64,000 bases of DNA from Mactra quadrangularis (taxonomy: Eukaryota; Mollusca; Bivalvia; Venerida; Mactridae), in the NCBI GenBank assembly GCA_025267735.1, contig CM046298.1, positions 32,091,264-32,155,263 on the forward strand, written 5' to 3'. The translations under genes and the position numbers were made by a program. Below, piece by piece: positions 10,310 through 23,109 of this stretch (the stretch's first letter is position 1; each line of letters starts with the position of its first letter). The notes under the pieces are model-generated. The model was not told the origin of the DNA, did not search any database, and worked only from the letters and a program-made list of their open reading frames with translations.

Positions 10310-11756
10310 ATTTCAATGATACCTACGCTAGGCTCCGCAGTAATTTTTATTCTTTTTTGCAAATACCATGGACAATTATTCACTTTCAGAGTGCTACAGT
10401 GACAAGTTGTCGTCCATTTTTAAATAGTTTTAAATGGGAAAAGTATTTATAGGTTTTCCAGGGTGTTTGAGAAACGAAAAACTCTGACTTAGGTGATGTT
10501 ATCTGCATTATATAGTATACATTTTTCTGCTTAGCCTCGAGTAGGATTCACGTAAATTCGACAATGATTAAAAATGGATTTAAAAAATTGTAAGTATGTT
10601 AATTTAGAATACTAACAACTCGTTAAAACTTTAAATCGAGGCGGATTTTACAGTTTTTTTTATTGAAACCGTATTTTTGTGACCTCATACAGTGAATGCA
10701 GCCGTGACTAAAATAATGCTTGTAATTAGTAATTGAATTATATTTATTGCCTCGGGACAAGTTACACAAAATATACATAGGTGAAAGCTGATGAATGTGA
10801 AGTTACTAAATATCCATCATGTTGTTTAACCGCAATTAATTACTTTTCTGGTAAACTAAGATTGTGTCCCATATTTTGGAGAGTGATCCATTTTTAACTC
10901 AAAGGTAAATGTATCAATACACAGAACAGACCGATTATAACATTACAATTAAATGCTATAAAGATAGAACGCTTAACTATGTCTATATGTTTAAGAATGT
11001 GGAAAACTTGTTTTGTCAAAATTCAAATGAAAATGGTTTTGGTGCAATAGAAAAGCGCATAATTTCAATCTAGGAGTTCCTAGTTCGATTCTCGCTCGCG
11101 ACAGTTAAGATAATTTATTTAAAATCTATATTAAAATTAGATCGCTCTTCGCAGATGAAGTAGTTGTCTACTACATTGGAACGAATTATTATACAGTGTT
11201 TATACAAAGTTGCGGTCAGGAAATTTCATATTTCATTAACAAGATGTCAACTTTAGTCATTAGAACCTTGTTGTGATAATCTGAAAACTTACTAAAGAGT
11301 AATGTAAACTAAACCTTGCAAAAAAGGTCTCCATAAATCTAGATTTGTCAAACTGGACCTTCTGTTAGTGCTTGGTAACGTTTTTATGATAGACAATATT
11401 TTCTTAAGATACATCAGAATAGATAGGTCGTAACTACAAAAAGTGTTTTTGAAAAAAAAACAAGAAAAACTTTGTATAATTTACAAATGACTATTATCTG
11501 CTACAACCTGACATATTTCAACAATTTGGTTGTTACTCTTTCTGTTTAACATTTCATTTGTTCTAGACAAAATAGGGCCTAATGAAAACTACTCGACGTT
11601 TTTACAAATTTTTGTGTTCAATAAATTGTGTAAAGCATTGGCATATTAATTGTGTAATATATATGCGAAAAGTATTTAAAATACGGTAAATAATATATAA
11701 TATATATAATAACGTTTTTAGCACTCTAAGCGGCAAAATGCACGTGCACAACGAAC
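10310..11756. other. AT-rich non-coding stretch
   Basis: No gene recognised. A tRNA-like B-box, AGTTCGATTC, at about 11,080 with weak upstream similarity suggests a decayed SINE head. Confidence 0.3.
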
Positions 11757-12132
11757 GGCCCCTCATTCGGAACAACCTCGGCGATCATCTACGAAGATAC
11801 ACCTCGGATATCAATCGTAGTAGAAATACAACAAAGTTATGAGGTCAGGTGATTTACTCTAGGTTAAGTAGTGCCGATGTAAACAACCAACATGGCAGAT
11901 CATTTTGAAGATAGTATCGAGTACACAAAACCTGTTTCAGGATCAACTTTGATTTAAGTGAATATTAGTTACAGGCATTAAAGAGCTTTAACTGCCCATC
12001 ATCGTCCGTCATTTTTGGTGTGTAAACGTCGGGAACGTGGCTAGATTCTATGTTGGAACTACTTTCGCTCCTCGTGATATCCGAGGTGTATTTGCGTGGA
12101 AAATCGCCGAGGTAGTTCCGAATGACGGCCCC
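11757..12132. mobile_element. MITE with about 60-bp inverted repeats
   Basis: The left arm (11,757-11,817), containing CATTCGGAACAACCTCGGCG and ACACCTCGGATATCA, is repeated inverted at 12,073-12,132 with a handful of differences. The interior has an ATG-initiated frame on plus (11,891, MADHFEDSIEYTKPV) and one on minus (start near 12,015, MTDDDGQLKLFNACN), both short and unrecognised. A related CATTCGGAACACCTCG block occurs at 46,451. Confidence 0.7.
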
Positions 12133-12147
12133 TATGAGTATGGTATA

Positions 12148-12180
12148 TGACGTCACGACGTCAAAATAATGACGTTACGC
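12148..12180. promoter_or_regulatory. Cluster of CRE-like sites
   Basis: A perfect TGACGTCA (12,148-12,155) is followed by CGACGTCA and TGACGTTA within 30 bp, immediately outside the MITE at 11,757-12,132. Function is not established. Confidence 0.35.
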
Positions 12181-12189
12181 TAAAATTCA

Positions 12190-12270
12190 GTCCCCACACA
12201 ACAATCCTTCAAAATTTCATTCAAATCGGCTTTCAATTTTGTTTGGAGGAAAGTGCTCAGGTACCTTAAA
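12190..12270 (+). repeat. Dispersed repeat, copy 2
   Basis: Direct-orientation partner of 8,868-8,966, sharing CACACAACAATCC, TCAAATCGGC and GGTACCTTAAAA. Confidence 0.65.
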
Positions 12271-12877
12271 ACTACCTTTTAACACCGACGTTTTGGTATA
12301 CGTTTTCGTATGTCTAAGGTCGTAACTGTCACTCACGACTATTGACCTACCATGCTTCAGCATTTGTATTTCCATTAAAACCAAAATCTTTTCATGTCAC
12401 ATTCTTCATCAGTATGGCCGAGATAACCATTTACTTCTTGGCTCAACAAAAATATTTGCAACACAAGCTGAAATAATAAAATCTATCTCAAATAATGGAT
12501 AGGTACGAGATATTTAAGACCCGCAATAAGTAAAGACTTTTAAAATCAATAAACGCTTGGTTCAAATCTTAGTAGTTTCAGTACGGAATTTTTAAGAGTG
12601 TGATAAACATGAAAAAAAAGTTACCCAAAACATTCAAATCTCCAAAACCGCAATTAAAATAGTAGAATTTTAAAATTATAAAGTGAGTTTTATGTCGATT
12701 TTTTATTTATACAGTCAGCCAATAGTTTTACTGCAACGACAAAGATTTATAAAAATAATATTTAAGTTGAACCTAATAATAAGTGCTACTTAATTGATAA
12801 TTGTAGGGTGGATGGTAAACAGTGCGGTAAAAGTAAAAAAATAATCATTTTGGAACAATGTGTATAAATTCATACAG
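12271..12877. other. Non-coding stretch
   Basis: AT-rich, with no feature I can support. Confidence 0.3.
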
Positions 12878-13740
12878 GAAAGAATAATTCTCAGTCAAAA
12901 GGTAGACCAAGCAGAGGTCGTGGAATTTTTAATATTTTTAGAAAATTTAACCAGCTTATTGAGTCTCATCCTCAGACATCCGCTATGCAAACCCTTGCTG
13001 AGGCGTCTGTGTCCAGTAAAATTGACGGCACAACTTTATCACAGAAAGGTCTGTCTGAGGACTCCAGTGATGTGGGTCAACTGACTGACCCTATGCCTAT
13101 TACAGGAAATGACCGTTCAGTGATCAATGCCTTTTCTGCTTCTAGTAGCATTATTCCAGCGTCTGTTAAGAGCGGAAAAATTTCCCTGTATACCATATGT
13201 CAGTTGAACACCTATAAGTGTTGATTTTGATAAGAAGCCCGAGGTAAGATATATACATTGCCTCCGTGGAGATATTAGAGATGCCTTTGCTGAGGTAATC
13301 TTAGAGTATGCATATCTTCCATATTAGACTGTGCCTGTTGAAGTTATCCGTAAGGTACGGGGCAATCGCTGGCTAGATATAACTGATGTTAAGGTTAGGG
13401 ACCCGCTTCGAATCTTTATTAAGGAACATAGGAAAGTAAGAAACTGGAATAGCCTGGGAATGGAACATATATGTCACTGTGCCAATGATGTATATTATTG
13501 TACATTTTGGATTATAATACTTGCTTTAGTTATACTGTATATATAAATGTGTGTAAATTTATACTCTACCTGTTGACATGGGTTTGTTGCATATATTTTT
13601 TCAGGTTAACAATGACCTTGGCGGCACCGGGAAACGTCCTCGAGAGTATCATGTTTGATAATTCTTGTGGTCGGCGTTAAGTCCTAGTCATTTTCAGAGT
13701 ATATAGGCTAGATCTCTCCTTTAAGAAATAAACAACAATC
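12878..13740 (+). pseudogene. Unidentified decaying or spliced coding region
   Basis: After a plausible acceptor (CATACAG|, 12,877) an open frame runs about 115 codons, starting GKNNSQSKGRPSRGRG and rich in Ser, Thr and Gly, to a TGA at 13,222. A shifted frame then continues with VDFDKKPEVRYIHCLRGDI and PVEVIRKVRGNRWLDI, interrupted by one TAG at 13,325. A donor (AAA|GTAAG, about 13,434) could join an acceptor TTTTTTCAG at 13,606 to a short final exon ending in TGA. AATAAA follows at about 13,725 with GT-rich sequence after it. The composition and the 3' end look gene-like. I do not recognise a family. It could be a host gene with missing upstream exons or an old transposon gene. Confidence 0.4.
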
Positions 13741-14497
13741 CTCTTGTGGTGAGATGAACAGTGAGTGTGTTTAGTTTTTCAGCTATGTTCACAACCACAA
13801 TACAAAATACAATGTGTTGAGGGACAAAATAAATGCAAATGGCTACAGAACTGTTAAATGCCATAATTAACTTCACAAAAAGGTCATGGATGTCCTTGAT
13901 CAGAAACTAATATTATATGCTTACATTTGTATGTAGATGAAATTAATGATTTTTGAGTGACAGTCGGTCCTGTAAACCCAAAGATCAACGCACACTTACA
14001 TATTTTTTACAGGAATTGTCCATCTGTCTGCCATGTTTTGCAATGGCTGTAAAGAGGGATCCAATCCAGTATCATCAAAAGTGTTCAAACATTTGTTTAA
14101 CTGACTTCTGTTTTGTGAATGATAGACTGATTGAAGGCATTTTTCAATTTTATTATTTAACATATTCATTGCATTCACAGTTTAAATTATATATATATTT
14201 TTAAGTAACAAACAAACGATTGTCCGTTTCTGCAAGTATAATAACTCATACATTGTACTTTGTGAATATAAACTGATTTGTCTCCCTTTTTACTTGAAAT
14301 TCAACCAGTTTATAGTTATTTAATTTTGTCAGGTAAGCTGTCTTATATCTTCAGGACCTTCTTGTGGATAATCTTGAAACATTCTATGAAGTAATTAAAA
14401 CTAAATTCACCGTATTAAAGGTAATTGATAGTGCAACTTAGTTTGACTTATATCACACTAATTATTCAACAAATTAATGGCATTAACAAGTTCTTCT
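13741..14497. other. Non-coding stretch
   Basis: No gene or repeat recognised; AT-rich. Confidence 0.3.
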
Positions 14498-16404
14498 GGG
14501 CCCGGTTTCACGAAAGCTCTCATAACTTAAATAAATTTAAGATTGTCTTAAATATTTTGGCCGTAACTATGAGTGTCTTATTAATTATTTTAAGTGGATT
14601 TCACGAAGCCTTTCTTACATAAGTATAAATTTAGGGTAAAATAAGCGACCCAAACTTAAACCAACAAAATTACCTTAGAGTACTAAATGTCATATGTGTT
14701 TCATTGATCGACTTAATAGCGTAAACGGTTAGACTGTTGTGCGTGAAACATTGTTTTTGTCTAGCATAGGTTCGAACCGTGAATGTTGATTTTTTTCACT
14801 TTCGAGCCATTTTTTATACTTTTGTCAATCATTTGTGTTTTTCTATTATGCACAATTATTTTACCTTAACTTCATTGCTGTACTTGCAGAGTTTAGTATT
14901 TTTCGAAATTACAATATTGTGCATCGGCAAAGATTTAATAATAAGTGATAAGTAGGTTATTAACTGCGGAGAATATCAGGGTATAGTTAAAAGATTCACA
15001 CGAAATCTCATATCTTTCGGGCCATTATCTAAGTTTCGAGACGAGCTAATTTGGATAACAAAAACTGCAAAATGCATCGCATACTATGATGCCCGTCTTG
15101 GTTAACTTAAAAATAAGGTTGTATGTCAAGTTTATTACTAGTAGGTGATAAAAGAACCATTTGATAAATAATTTGTTTACAATTTTTTGAATGTGTGTAA
15201 ATGATCCAGACAGTTACACACAAGCATTATTTGAATTGTAGTGCTCGGACAAGTCAGTTATTGTCAGTTTGGTCGAGTAACAACAATTCCTACATTAAAC
15301 AGAACGAAAATTGCTTAAAATGGCTTTTGACGATTGATGTCCGCCGTACAATATGCTTGACATTTTATTACTGTCTATCAAAAGGTTTTGCATTCAATGC
15401 TTGCCTGGACAGTGAGTTTAAAATGTATAGCATGTCTTGCACGAACATGATGGTTAGAAACGTTTACATTATCTATGTTTAAAGTGGTTCTACTTTCATT
15501 ACTTGCATCTGAAAATATTAAACTGTTTAAAATACAATTTTTTGTTATAATCTACAAGCTATGAATCTTAAAAAAAGACACAACGAATTAATTTAGCATA
15601 CTTAACAGGTCATGCCTTGTAAGCAAAAATGCTGAATAAAGGTGTAAATATTTACGCGAAAAAGGCAACGAAGTCCCATTTATTGTTGTGTTCATGTATT
15701 TAGATTTTGGGGATAATGAAGAAATTGAATAAAGGTATGATTGCAATGTAAAATAATACGATAATAATAATAATGATAAAATAACTTCGAATTACGATGC
15801 GATTTGGTGACGAATGTGTATTAAAATTAGGATTAATGAAATTGATAAAACTAATTAATCAATTTTCTGTTGGAATGATTGTCATCAATAAAATCTTAGC
15901 AGAATGACGATCGATCTAGATATAAAGGAATCTATTCGTTTTAATCTGCTAGTAGTACTCAACTCCGCCATCACTTTTAAAAGTCTTGAAGTAGTGCAGA
16001 AACTGTCATACTCCGTCTTATATGTTAGGAGACGAATAAGTTCAACGACGAAATAAATCGGAGCAGATGAAAATCAGTAACTCTGATATATTTTATCTTC
16101 CGACATACTTCCTAAACCACACCAAGTGTCCATTTGTCGGAATTCATGTCGTTTAGGGACTCTAGAGCCATTCAAACATACATCTAAACGCACGGTAACC
16201 ATTTTTTAAATTTAAGTAATTTTTACTTTCAGTTTAATCTACCCGTTCACTCGATTAAACTTTTACTCATAACTTAGCCTTTTTAAGATTGGATTAAATT
16301 GAAAAGTGTTTGTGAAACGCACTTAAACTTAAAAATGCTAAAAATAGCAAATTACAGGTTAATCTAGAAATTTAAGATAGGATTGCGTTCGTGAAACCGG
16401 ACCC
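14498..16404. mobile_element. TIR element of 1.9 kb, non-autonomous
   Basis: The termini GGGCCCGGTTTCACGAA (14,498-14,514) and the inverse of GGGTCCGGTTTCACGAA (16,388-16,404) match at 16 of 17 positions. Subterminal copies of the TTTCACGAA/GTGAAAC motif occur about 100 bp in from each end (about 14,599 and 16,311), the kind of arrangement used as transposase binding sites. No transposase is recognised; a 93-codon frame at 15,201 has no domain. A tRNA-like patch lies at about 14,715-14,795 (box-B-like AGGTTCGAACC). A target duplication is not evident. Confidence 0.65.
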
Positions 16405-16590
16405 TGATTTATAAAACCTAATAACATTAATATGATGTCATTTATAAGCCTGAAACATGTCTTATATATTGAATAAATAAACACATTAACTAGGTACTTA
16501 AACTGATATATTACGATGATAAAGTTATTTAAGCATTCAGATCCAAGTAGAATAGAATATACGTACTATTACTAGAAAACATATAAACTT

Positions 16591-16745
16591 TTTGTTTGGG
16601 TTTAACTCCATAGCAACACAATTGTCATATAACGGCGGTCAGTCAACCTACTCACTCCTCCTAAAAAGGCTAAATATCTGGATATAGCTGTTAACCAACT
16701 ACTAAGCGCATACTTTCGTCAGTGACTGACAACTGCCCTACATAA
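16591..16745 (-). repeat. GTTTGTTTGGGTTTAAC-type repeat, copy 1
   Basis: Starts TTTGTTTGGGTTTAACTCC and ends CTGACAACTGCCCTACAT, with about 75-80% of positions shared with 20,621-20,774. Oriented as shown it resembles the reverse complement of a SINE-type tail found very widely in bivalve DNA. Confidence 0.7.
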
Positions 16746-16819
16746 TTATAAAAAGATAGATGACAAAGTTAAGTCATGATTAATTTTTATAGCAGTAGAT
16801 CTATTACCACGGAGCAATA

Positions 16820-17050
16820 AAATAATGTTTTCTTTTTGTAATTTAGCGCTATTATATTTTTATTAACAAGATATTACAACTAAGATTTATCACTTTCAAG
16901 TCTGCTTTTTTAGTTCACCCTTTTAGAGCCAGTAGGACAGATTCTTGCTCCACGAATCAACGAAGTATGATAATGATGTAATTTGACCAATCACAGAGCT
17001 GCTACCAAATGGAAACAAGTCATAACATATCACCCATTGCTAATCATTGC
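16820..17050 (-). mobile_element. Degenerate tRNA-Ser-type SINE
   Basis: The segments TTATCACTTTCAAGTCTGC, AGTAGGACAGATTCTTGCTC and AGAGCTGCTACC line up with the body of the better SINE at 35,906-36,123. The tRNA-like head is almost unrecognisable. Confidence 0.45.
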
Positions 17051-18885
17051 AGCCTTTTATTTGAATACTTAATTTATGTTATTTATATTTAATTTTTATA
17101 TAACTACAATGTGTATCATTTACTCCATTTTGTTACCATTCGAGACATTTTATTATTCTTTATACACCATTACACATTCTCTCGACATTCTTTGTCATAT
17201 AGAGTAAACAGAACGCTAACATAGAAACGTCGTTTTATCGTGCTAAAAGCGATTGCAGATAAACATTTATCAAAGTTTTGATAAGAAGACACCAAGGTTG
17301 TGAGATTATAAGTGATAACTATTATTCAATATTAATTTCTGGTAAATTTTCTCTGCTTTTGATGAAATTTTTAAAAAGTTTACTTGAATGATTAACTTTC
17401 AAAATGTTTATCACGTATATAAATATATGTTTAATATTTTGGAAATAATATAGAACGTATTTAACTTCAACAATAACGGAGTTCTTCATATTATAAGTGT
17501 TGACGGCGTATGTGTCTATCTACAAAATTCGGGAATGTTCTGTTAGAACTTCCTATTGTAAATCTCGTCATTAAATTTAGATATAGGCGATAAGCAATAT
17601 ATTGGATAGACAAAGAAAATGATCTATGACCAAACTCGTGTACCCACCAGTTTTAAGTCGTACCAATAACTTGTCGGCTACAAATCATTGCAGTATCGAA
17701 CTAAAATCATTTTAATTGCTTTTAAACATGGTACGATATTTTAGAGATACGAATTCTTGGCTACGTGTCTGAGCAATTTCGATTTTACACTATAGTTGTA
17801 ATAGAACATTTTACTTAGAAAGGTGAATGTACCGTTATCAGTTAACATGTTGTGCAAGTTTTGCTGATTAAATGCTGTTTCTGCCATGGTTCGTACTTGA
17901 ATGTACCCTGGTATGATTTCTTGTATTCCGATATCTGGTAAAGTTAATTAAATTTTACGATATATTACCGTGTAACAACTCGTGCTAAATCAAGCATCTA
18001 AACAATAAAATGAAATTAGCAAAACATACTACAAGTTTTCTGACAGATAATTGTTTTTGTTTATTTTTGTCGTTGACTTATTACATAATCACGTGTGCGT
18101 ATTTGATAGGTTTACTCTTTATTTGAATGTCTCTATTTTCCTTAATTAAACTGTTGATTAAATGTAATAATCAAACATTAGTTTTTGTGATTAAAATGTG
18201 TGCAATTGTGGTTATTGTAAATATAGTATTGACTAAAACATTTAATTCTTCAAAATCAACAAACAAGAATATTTAGTCAAAAACACGTTAGCATTCACTG
18301 AATACTCTCAACAAAATGATTAAATTGTCAAAGGAAATATTATCAAAATGTTATAAATTGTGTTAAAATAAGATCTGATTTTGATTCCTCAGTTTGATTG
18401 TTAAACAAAGGTTTAAGCTAATGTCAGATATATTCAACTAAGCTGCAATTATTTGTTAATTGTTTAATGGAATTTTGAGACCAAATTCGATTTTTACTGC
18501 ACTGTTATGCCAAACATAAGGCTACACAAACGATGTATTAACCATTTGTCTGTACGTTAACTAGCTATTGCGATCGAATAGGTATATAGTAAAATAGTAT
18601 GAGTAGAAACGGTTCACGATGGCGGTGGTGGAAAATATTTTATTTTTGCGAAACTAATTTATCTCAAAGTTAAAATATACTGTTTAACTACATTTCTCGA
18701 TTTTGATAACTTTTAATTAGGTTTTTTATTGGCACAACCGATGTTTGTTTACAACGGATATACTCTTTCTGTATAGTGCGCTGTTAAAGTGAAACAATCA
18801 ATGATAAGACGAATATATTACACTTAAGAATGAAATCAAAGATAACAAGATAGTGCCATAAACTTGTAAATAGACAACGTTTTTT
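17051..18885. other. AT-rich non-coding stretch
   Basis: No gene, tRNA or inverted repeat that I can support. Confidence 0.3.
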
Positions 18886-19130
18886 TGTATCAAAAGTTTG
18901 TTAAATTAACAGACACGTGCCCAAAATTTTTCGTTATGTGACAATCAACACTAATATTTTATGTTTGTTAGCTGTGACATTAATCCAAACATGCACGACA
19001 ACATAGTTGTTGATAAAGTAGAAACTAGAATAAGATGAAATTAAGTCTTTACTAAGCAAGCAGGAAATGTCATTCCTTATATAAATAGGAGGATGAACGT
19101 CACGTTATTTTAAGTTTGACGAATACTTTT
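18886..19130 (-). repeat. Inverted fragment of the A/B duplicated block
   Basis: Its reverse complement matches 42,535-42,745 in block B through AAAAGTATT..., CATCCTCCTATTTATA, CATGCACGACAACATAGTTG and TTAATCCAAACATGCACG. Only the outer part is present in block A (29,495-29,630). It therefore polarises the A/B difference: the longer form seen in B is ancestral here. Confidence 0.7.
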
Positions 19131-20620
19131 ACAAGAGTGATGTCAATTAAAAGTTCATAATGATATCAAATGAAACACACGAAGAACAATAAAAGCTTTG
19201 GGAGTTTGCTGTGAAATGTTAAGAGTCTGAAATGAGTGTATGAAAATGTTGTTTGTCATACTTTAAGTAGTGACTATATCAATGCCTAGGTCAGTATGTA
19301 TCATGTGTATAATATTTGTGATGACATATTTTGTTAAGAAGAAAAACAACAAAACATTAGTTTTAAAACCAGTGTCTAAAAAGTCTGTTATGTCGATTGA
19401 TCACTGTACTTGCACATTCTTGCACACTTTGATATGTATACACCATATAAACACGTCTTAAGCATTACAATTGTGTGCTCATTCCATCACTTGTTCAAAG
19501 CATTTTCCTCGAATAAACTGCAATGGCTATTTATAATTTTGCCTATACATAATACAATACCGTTTTAATACATTGTAAGCTAACATTTTCACTTATATTG
19601 AAGTGTTTGATCTTTCAGGAAGGCAATGCTGCAATCATATGCAAACTTTGAAGTTTCGAGAAAGAGAGGGGACATTGGCTTTGAGACCAGCAAACCCCTA
19701 TTGAAATCCACACCGTGCGGATACGTTTGAAAAGTTAACTTCACAGTAAATAATCCCACCCGATTTACCAGATTGCCTCGTGAATAAGACAATGGTTACA
19801 GATATACGGTGCATGTTATGAATCCTACTTTGTTCTACATTCCATAGTTACATGTATATTATATATTGTACACTTTGAATTTCCATGTTACTATCGTACA
19901 AATTATGTTCATATAAAACTTGCGAAACAATAACACGTCACACCGCATATAAAACTGTCAAATTAGTAAGCATATTTCCGATTGAATCTCCTAATATAAT
20001 ATAACTGATCAATGAATGCAGTCTGTTGGGAAAATGACAAACCAAGACGTTCTAAACGTGTAATGCAGGAATTATCTCATCGTCAAGGACACAATCAATT
20101 GTCAATTAGGATTTAACGCCTGCAGACATCGTTTCTAACAAACCTGCACATTTAGCTACATGTCTGCTTCAGTTATCCTGTGGTTATCCTAGGAAGTTAA
20201 TCAACAGTTATATATTATGTTACTTAATGTAAACGTCAAATCCAACAGAAACAATTCAATTTATATGTCTTCAGTAGAAAGCAGATATCAAATTATACAA
20301 TCTTAATAAAGCCAGAATTTGGTTTCAGAATAACTACGTCATTGTGGGGGACACTTACAAATAGAAAATCTTCCTTTATTTGTATTTGATTGATACGTAG
20401 TACCATGTAACATCGCAATGCGAAGAAAAATAAGTGTGTTTATGAATTATTTTTTTAAGAATAAGTAATTATGTTATATCTAAACAAACATGTTTACTTA
20501 CAATAACCCATCAAAACATATAGTATATCTGCATAAGGTGTCTTGTAAGCATGCTTTTAATTTCTATTTCTACATTCAATCAATAAAGGAATAATGTGAG
20601 AATGCTTTTATCGATTATCT
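19131..20620. other. AT-rich non-coding stretch
   Basis: No gene recognised; short open frames only. Confidence 0.3.
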
Positions 20621-20774
20621 TTGTTTGTTTGGGTTTTAAACCGTAGTAACACACATTTCATACGGCTGTCAGCCAACCTACTCACAGTTCCTGGTAAGGC
20701 TAAATCTCTGGATTTAGTTATAAACCAGTCACTAGGCGCATTCTGTCGTCAGTGTCTGACAACTGCCCTACATT
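20621..20774 (-). repeat. GTTTGTTTGGGTTTAAC-type repeat, copy 2
   Basis: Partner of 16,591-16,745, with GTTTGTTTGGGTTT, GGCTGTCAGCCAACCTACTC and CTGACAACTGCCCTACAT. Confidence 0.75.
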
Positions 20775-22572
20775 TATGTTTTACCATATTACATAGCATG
20801 ATTTGTCAGAAGTACGCCTGTCAGCTGAAGATAGAAATGCATTGAACGTGTCAATTTAATCTGTGGTTACAGTAATCTGTGAACTAAAACTTTACATTAA
20901 ATCATTTGGTTTCTATACTGCAATAAACGTTAATAATTGGTCATACTACATAATGAACTTCTGTAGTAGCTTTACTTTTTGTCTTTAGACAATCCTTTTC
21001 ATATAGATACATCACTTTCCAGAAGAGAGCAGTACATTTTGTCAGATGAGTTTAGCGACGCAAATAGTTGACAACACCAATTTAATTACATGAATAATAA
21101 TGATGTTATCAAATTAACAAATTAATTAATTTAATCTATGTTGATTGGGTATCAATTTGTATCAGAAACATCATAGTCCAGTCAAATTAGTCCAAAAATG
21201 ACCCCAACCTAAAACAAATTGCAACAGAAATAATTTAATCAGTGTTGTAAAGTACAAGCCTTCCTACACCACAGAAAAAAGTCCTCAAAGTGTATTGACG
21301 TCAAACATATACTATTAAACATAAACTGCCATAAGCTTCTTTCGTTGTGTGACACCAAACAATAGTGTCACATGGTTGTCAGCTTCGCCAGTATTCCAAG
21401 CATGCACGGCACCTTAACTGTCAATTATTTAGAAAGTAGAATAAGATCTTCATTAAGCAGGAAATGACATTTCATTTACAAATGAGATGAATGCGTCATG
21501 TTACTTAAGTGCTTGATAAATGCGTGTAACAGAAAACACAATAATTAAGTATTTACTAATACTGTAACAATTGTATTTGTTATAGTTGAGGGTTTCCTTT
21601 GTGCGTGTTTATCTATCGACCACGTTGGCCAATTTTGTACGTAATAATGTTAAGGGGTAAATGCCAATGAGATACATTCCTCTTGTATTGTATAAGTATA
21701 TACATGCATAATATAACTAAAGTTCACAAATTCAATAACTAACTTGGAGAGGCCACTGACATCAGAGTCCTCACACTCGTTAAATATGCACATATATAAT
21801 GTTTTGTCATCAAACAATATTAAAAAATCGGTCCCGTATTCATTACCGTGTACGGGTTATAACTATATTTTCTTGATAATTTTCACCATATTAGGTAGTG
21901 TACATGTATGTACGCACAGGGAACTATAGGTACGTACGCATTGTTTTATCATCTCTGGTGCCAGTGGGATAGGCAAATTTTAATTTAGTCATAAAAAAGT
22001 TTTCATTGTGTTTAAACTTTGTATATCATTATAACTTGATTGTTTGGGTGTCAGAGGGCATTATAAAGGTTATGTTATTGTTAATTAAGGATAGATTAGG
22101 AATAGTCAAGTGTTTATGTGGTTAAACTATATACGAATATGTCTCATATAATCAGTTGAATTTAAAACATTCATGCAATCAAATCATTTTCTTAATCAAA
22201 CTACGCAATATTGAAAGCGAGCTGGAATTAACGAATGTCAACATGATCAGATTAATTTTGTTCATCGTTTTTACTGCTATAACTGTTTGCGGTACATATT
22301 AGTGGTTCAAGTTTTCTTTAAAATGTTAAAAGTACAGCATGTCTTCATTGTTTTGTCTTGATACAAAAACAACAATGATTTGTCAGGACCATCATTGTTA
22401 TTTCCAGCATTTGCAACCCTAAGTGTACATGTGAATATTTCTAGGTAATGTTTGCACTTGTCTAGACGGTTCCGTCGTGATCGATAATACAATGATCAAT
22501 TAGTATTGTTTATATTTGATTAGGCACTGTCTTCATAAAAACAACGATAACATTAATATTCTAAAATATAGG

Positions 22573-22807
22573 CAGATCAAGCGGGGGTCAGGGGGGTCCG
22601 GAGTCCCCTAGAATTTGGAAAATGCATTAGTATTGTTTGACTGTGAGTCATTTTAAGTAGCATGAAGCACTTTTTCTCGGTGCTTAACATATATTAAATG
22701 GTTATGCAGTTGTTATTATTAATATGTTGCATTATTCTGCTAAATGTGTATGTTGTGGTTCGAAAGTTTGGACCACCCCTAGAAAAAAAATCCTGGATCC
22801 GCTCCTG
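22573..22807. mobile_element. Small hAT-like MITE, present only in block A
   Basis: It begins CAGATCAAGCGGGGGTCAGG and ends with the inverse of CAGGAGCGGATCCAGGA, G-rich ends typical of a common metazoan hAT-type MITE. Block B at about 36,865-36,890 runs straight through the site (ATATCCCAAATAGTAGATGT), so this is an insertion into A after the duplication. The target duplication is blurred. Confidence 0.6.
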
Positions 22808-23109
22808 CAAAACGTGGATGTACGAGTAAGGCAATTTAAGTTGTTGGATTTTAGTCAAGTAAAGATGTTAGTGAATATTGTATTTCACATTCTATTGTTG
22901 TATTCTATCTTACAATTAAAAAATTCTGTTAATATTATAGTACGTTGTGAGTATATAGACAAAACTGGAAACTTTAAAATGTCACGTTTAGTATAAAACT
23001 GCCATAGTTTGAAAACAATCATTCGAAATTGAATATTTTAATATAGTTATACGTATCAATGCGTGCATATTGTCTATCTTGAAATTATAAATACAATCAT
23101 TAATGTACA

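Noticed and set aside
14706..14795. tRNA-like sequence with box B AGGTTCGAACC
   Set aside because: The D-arm and acceptor stem do not pair and the T-stem has a mismatch. At best it is a SINE head or chance similarity.
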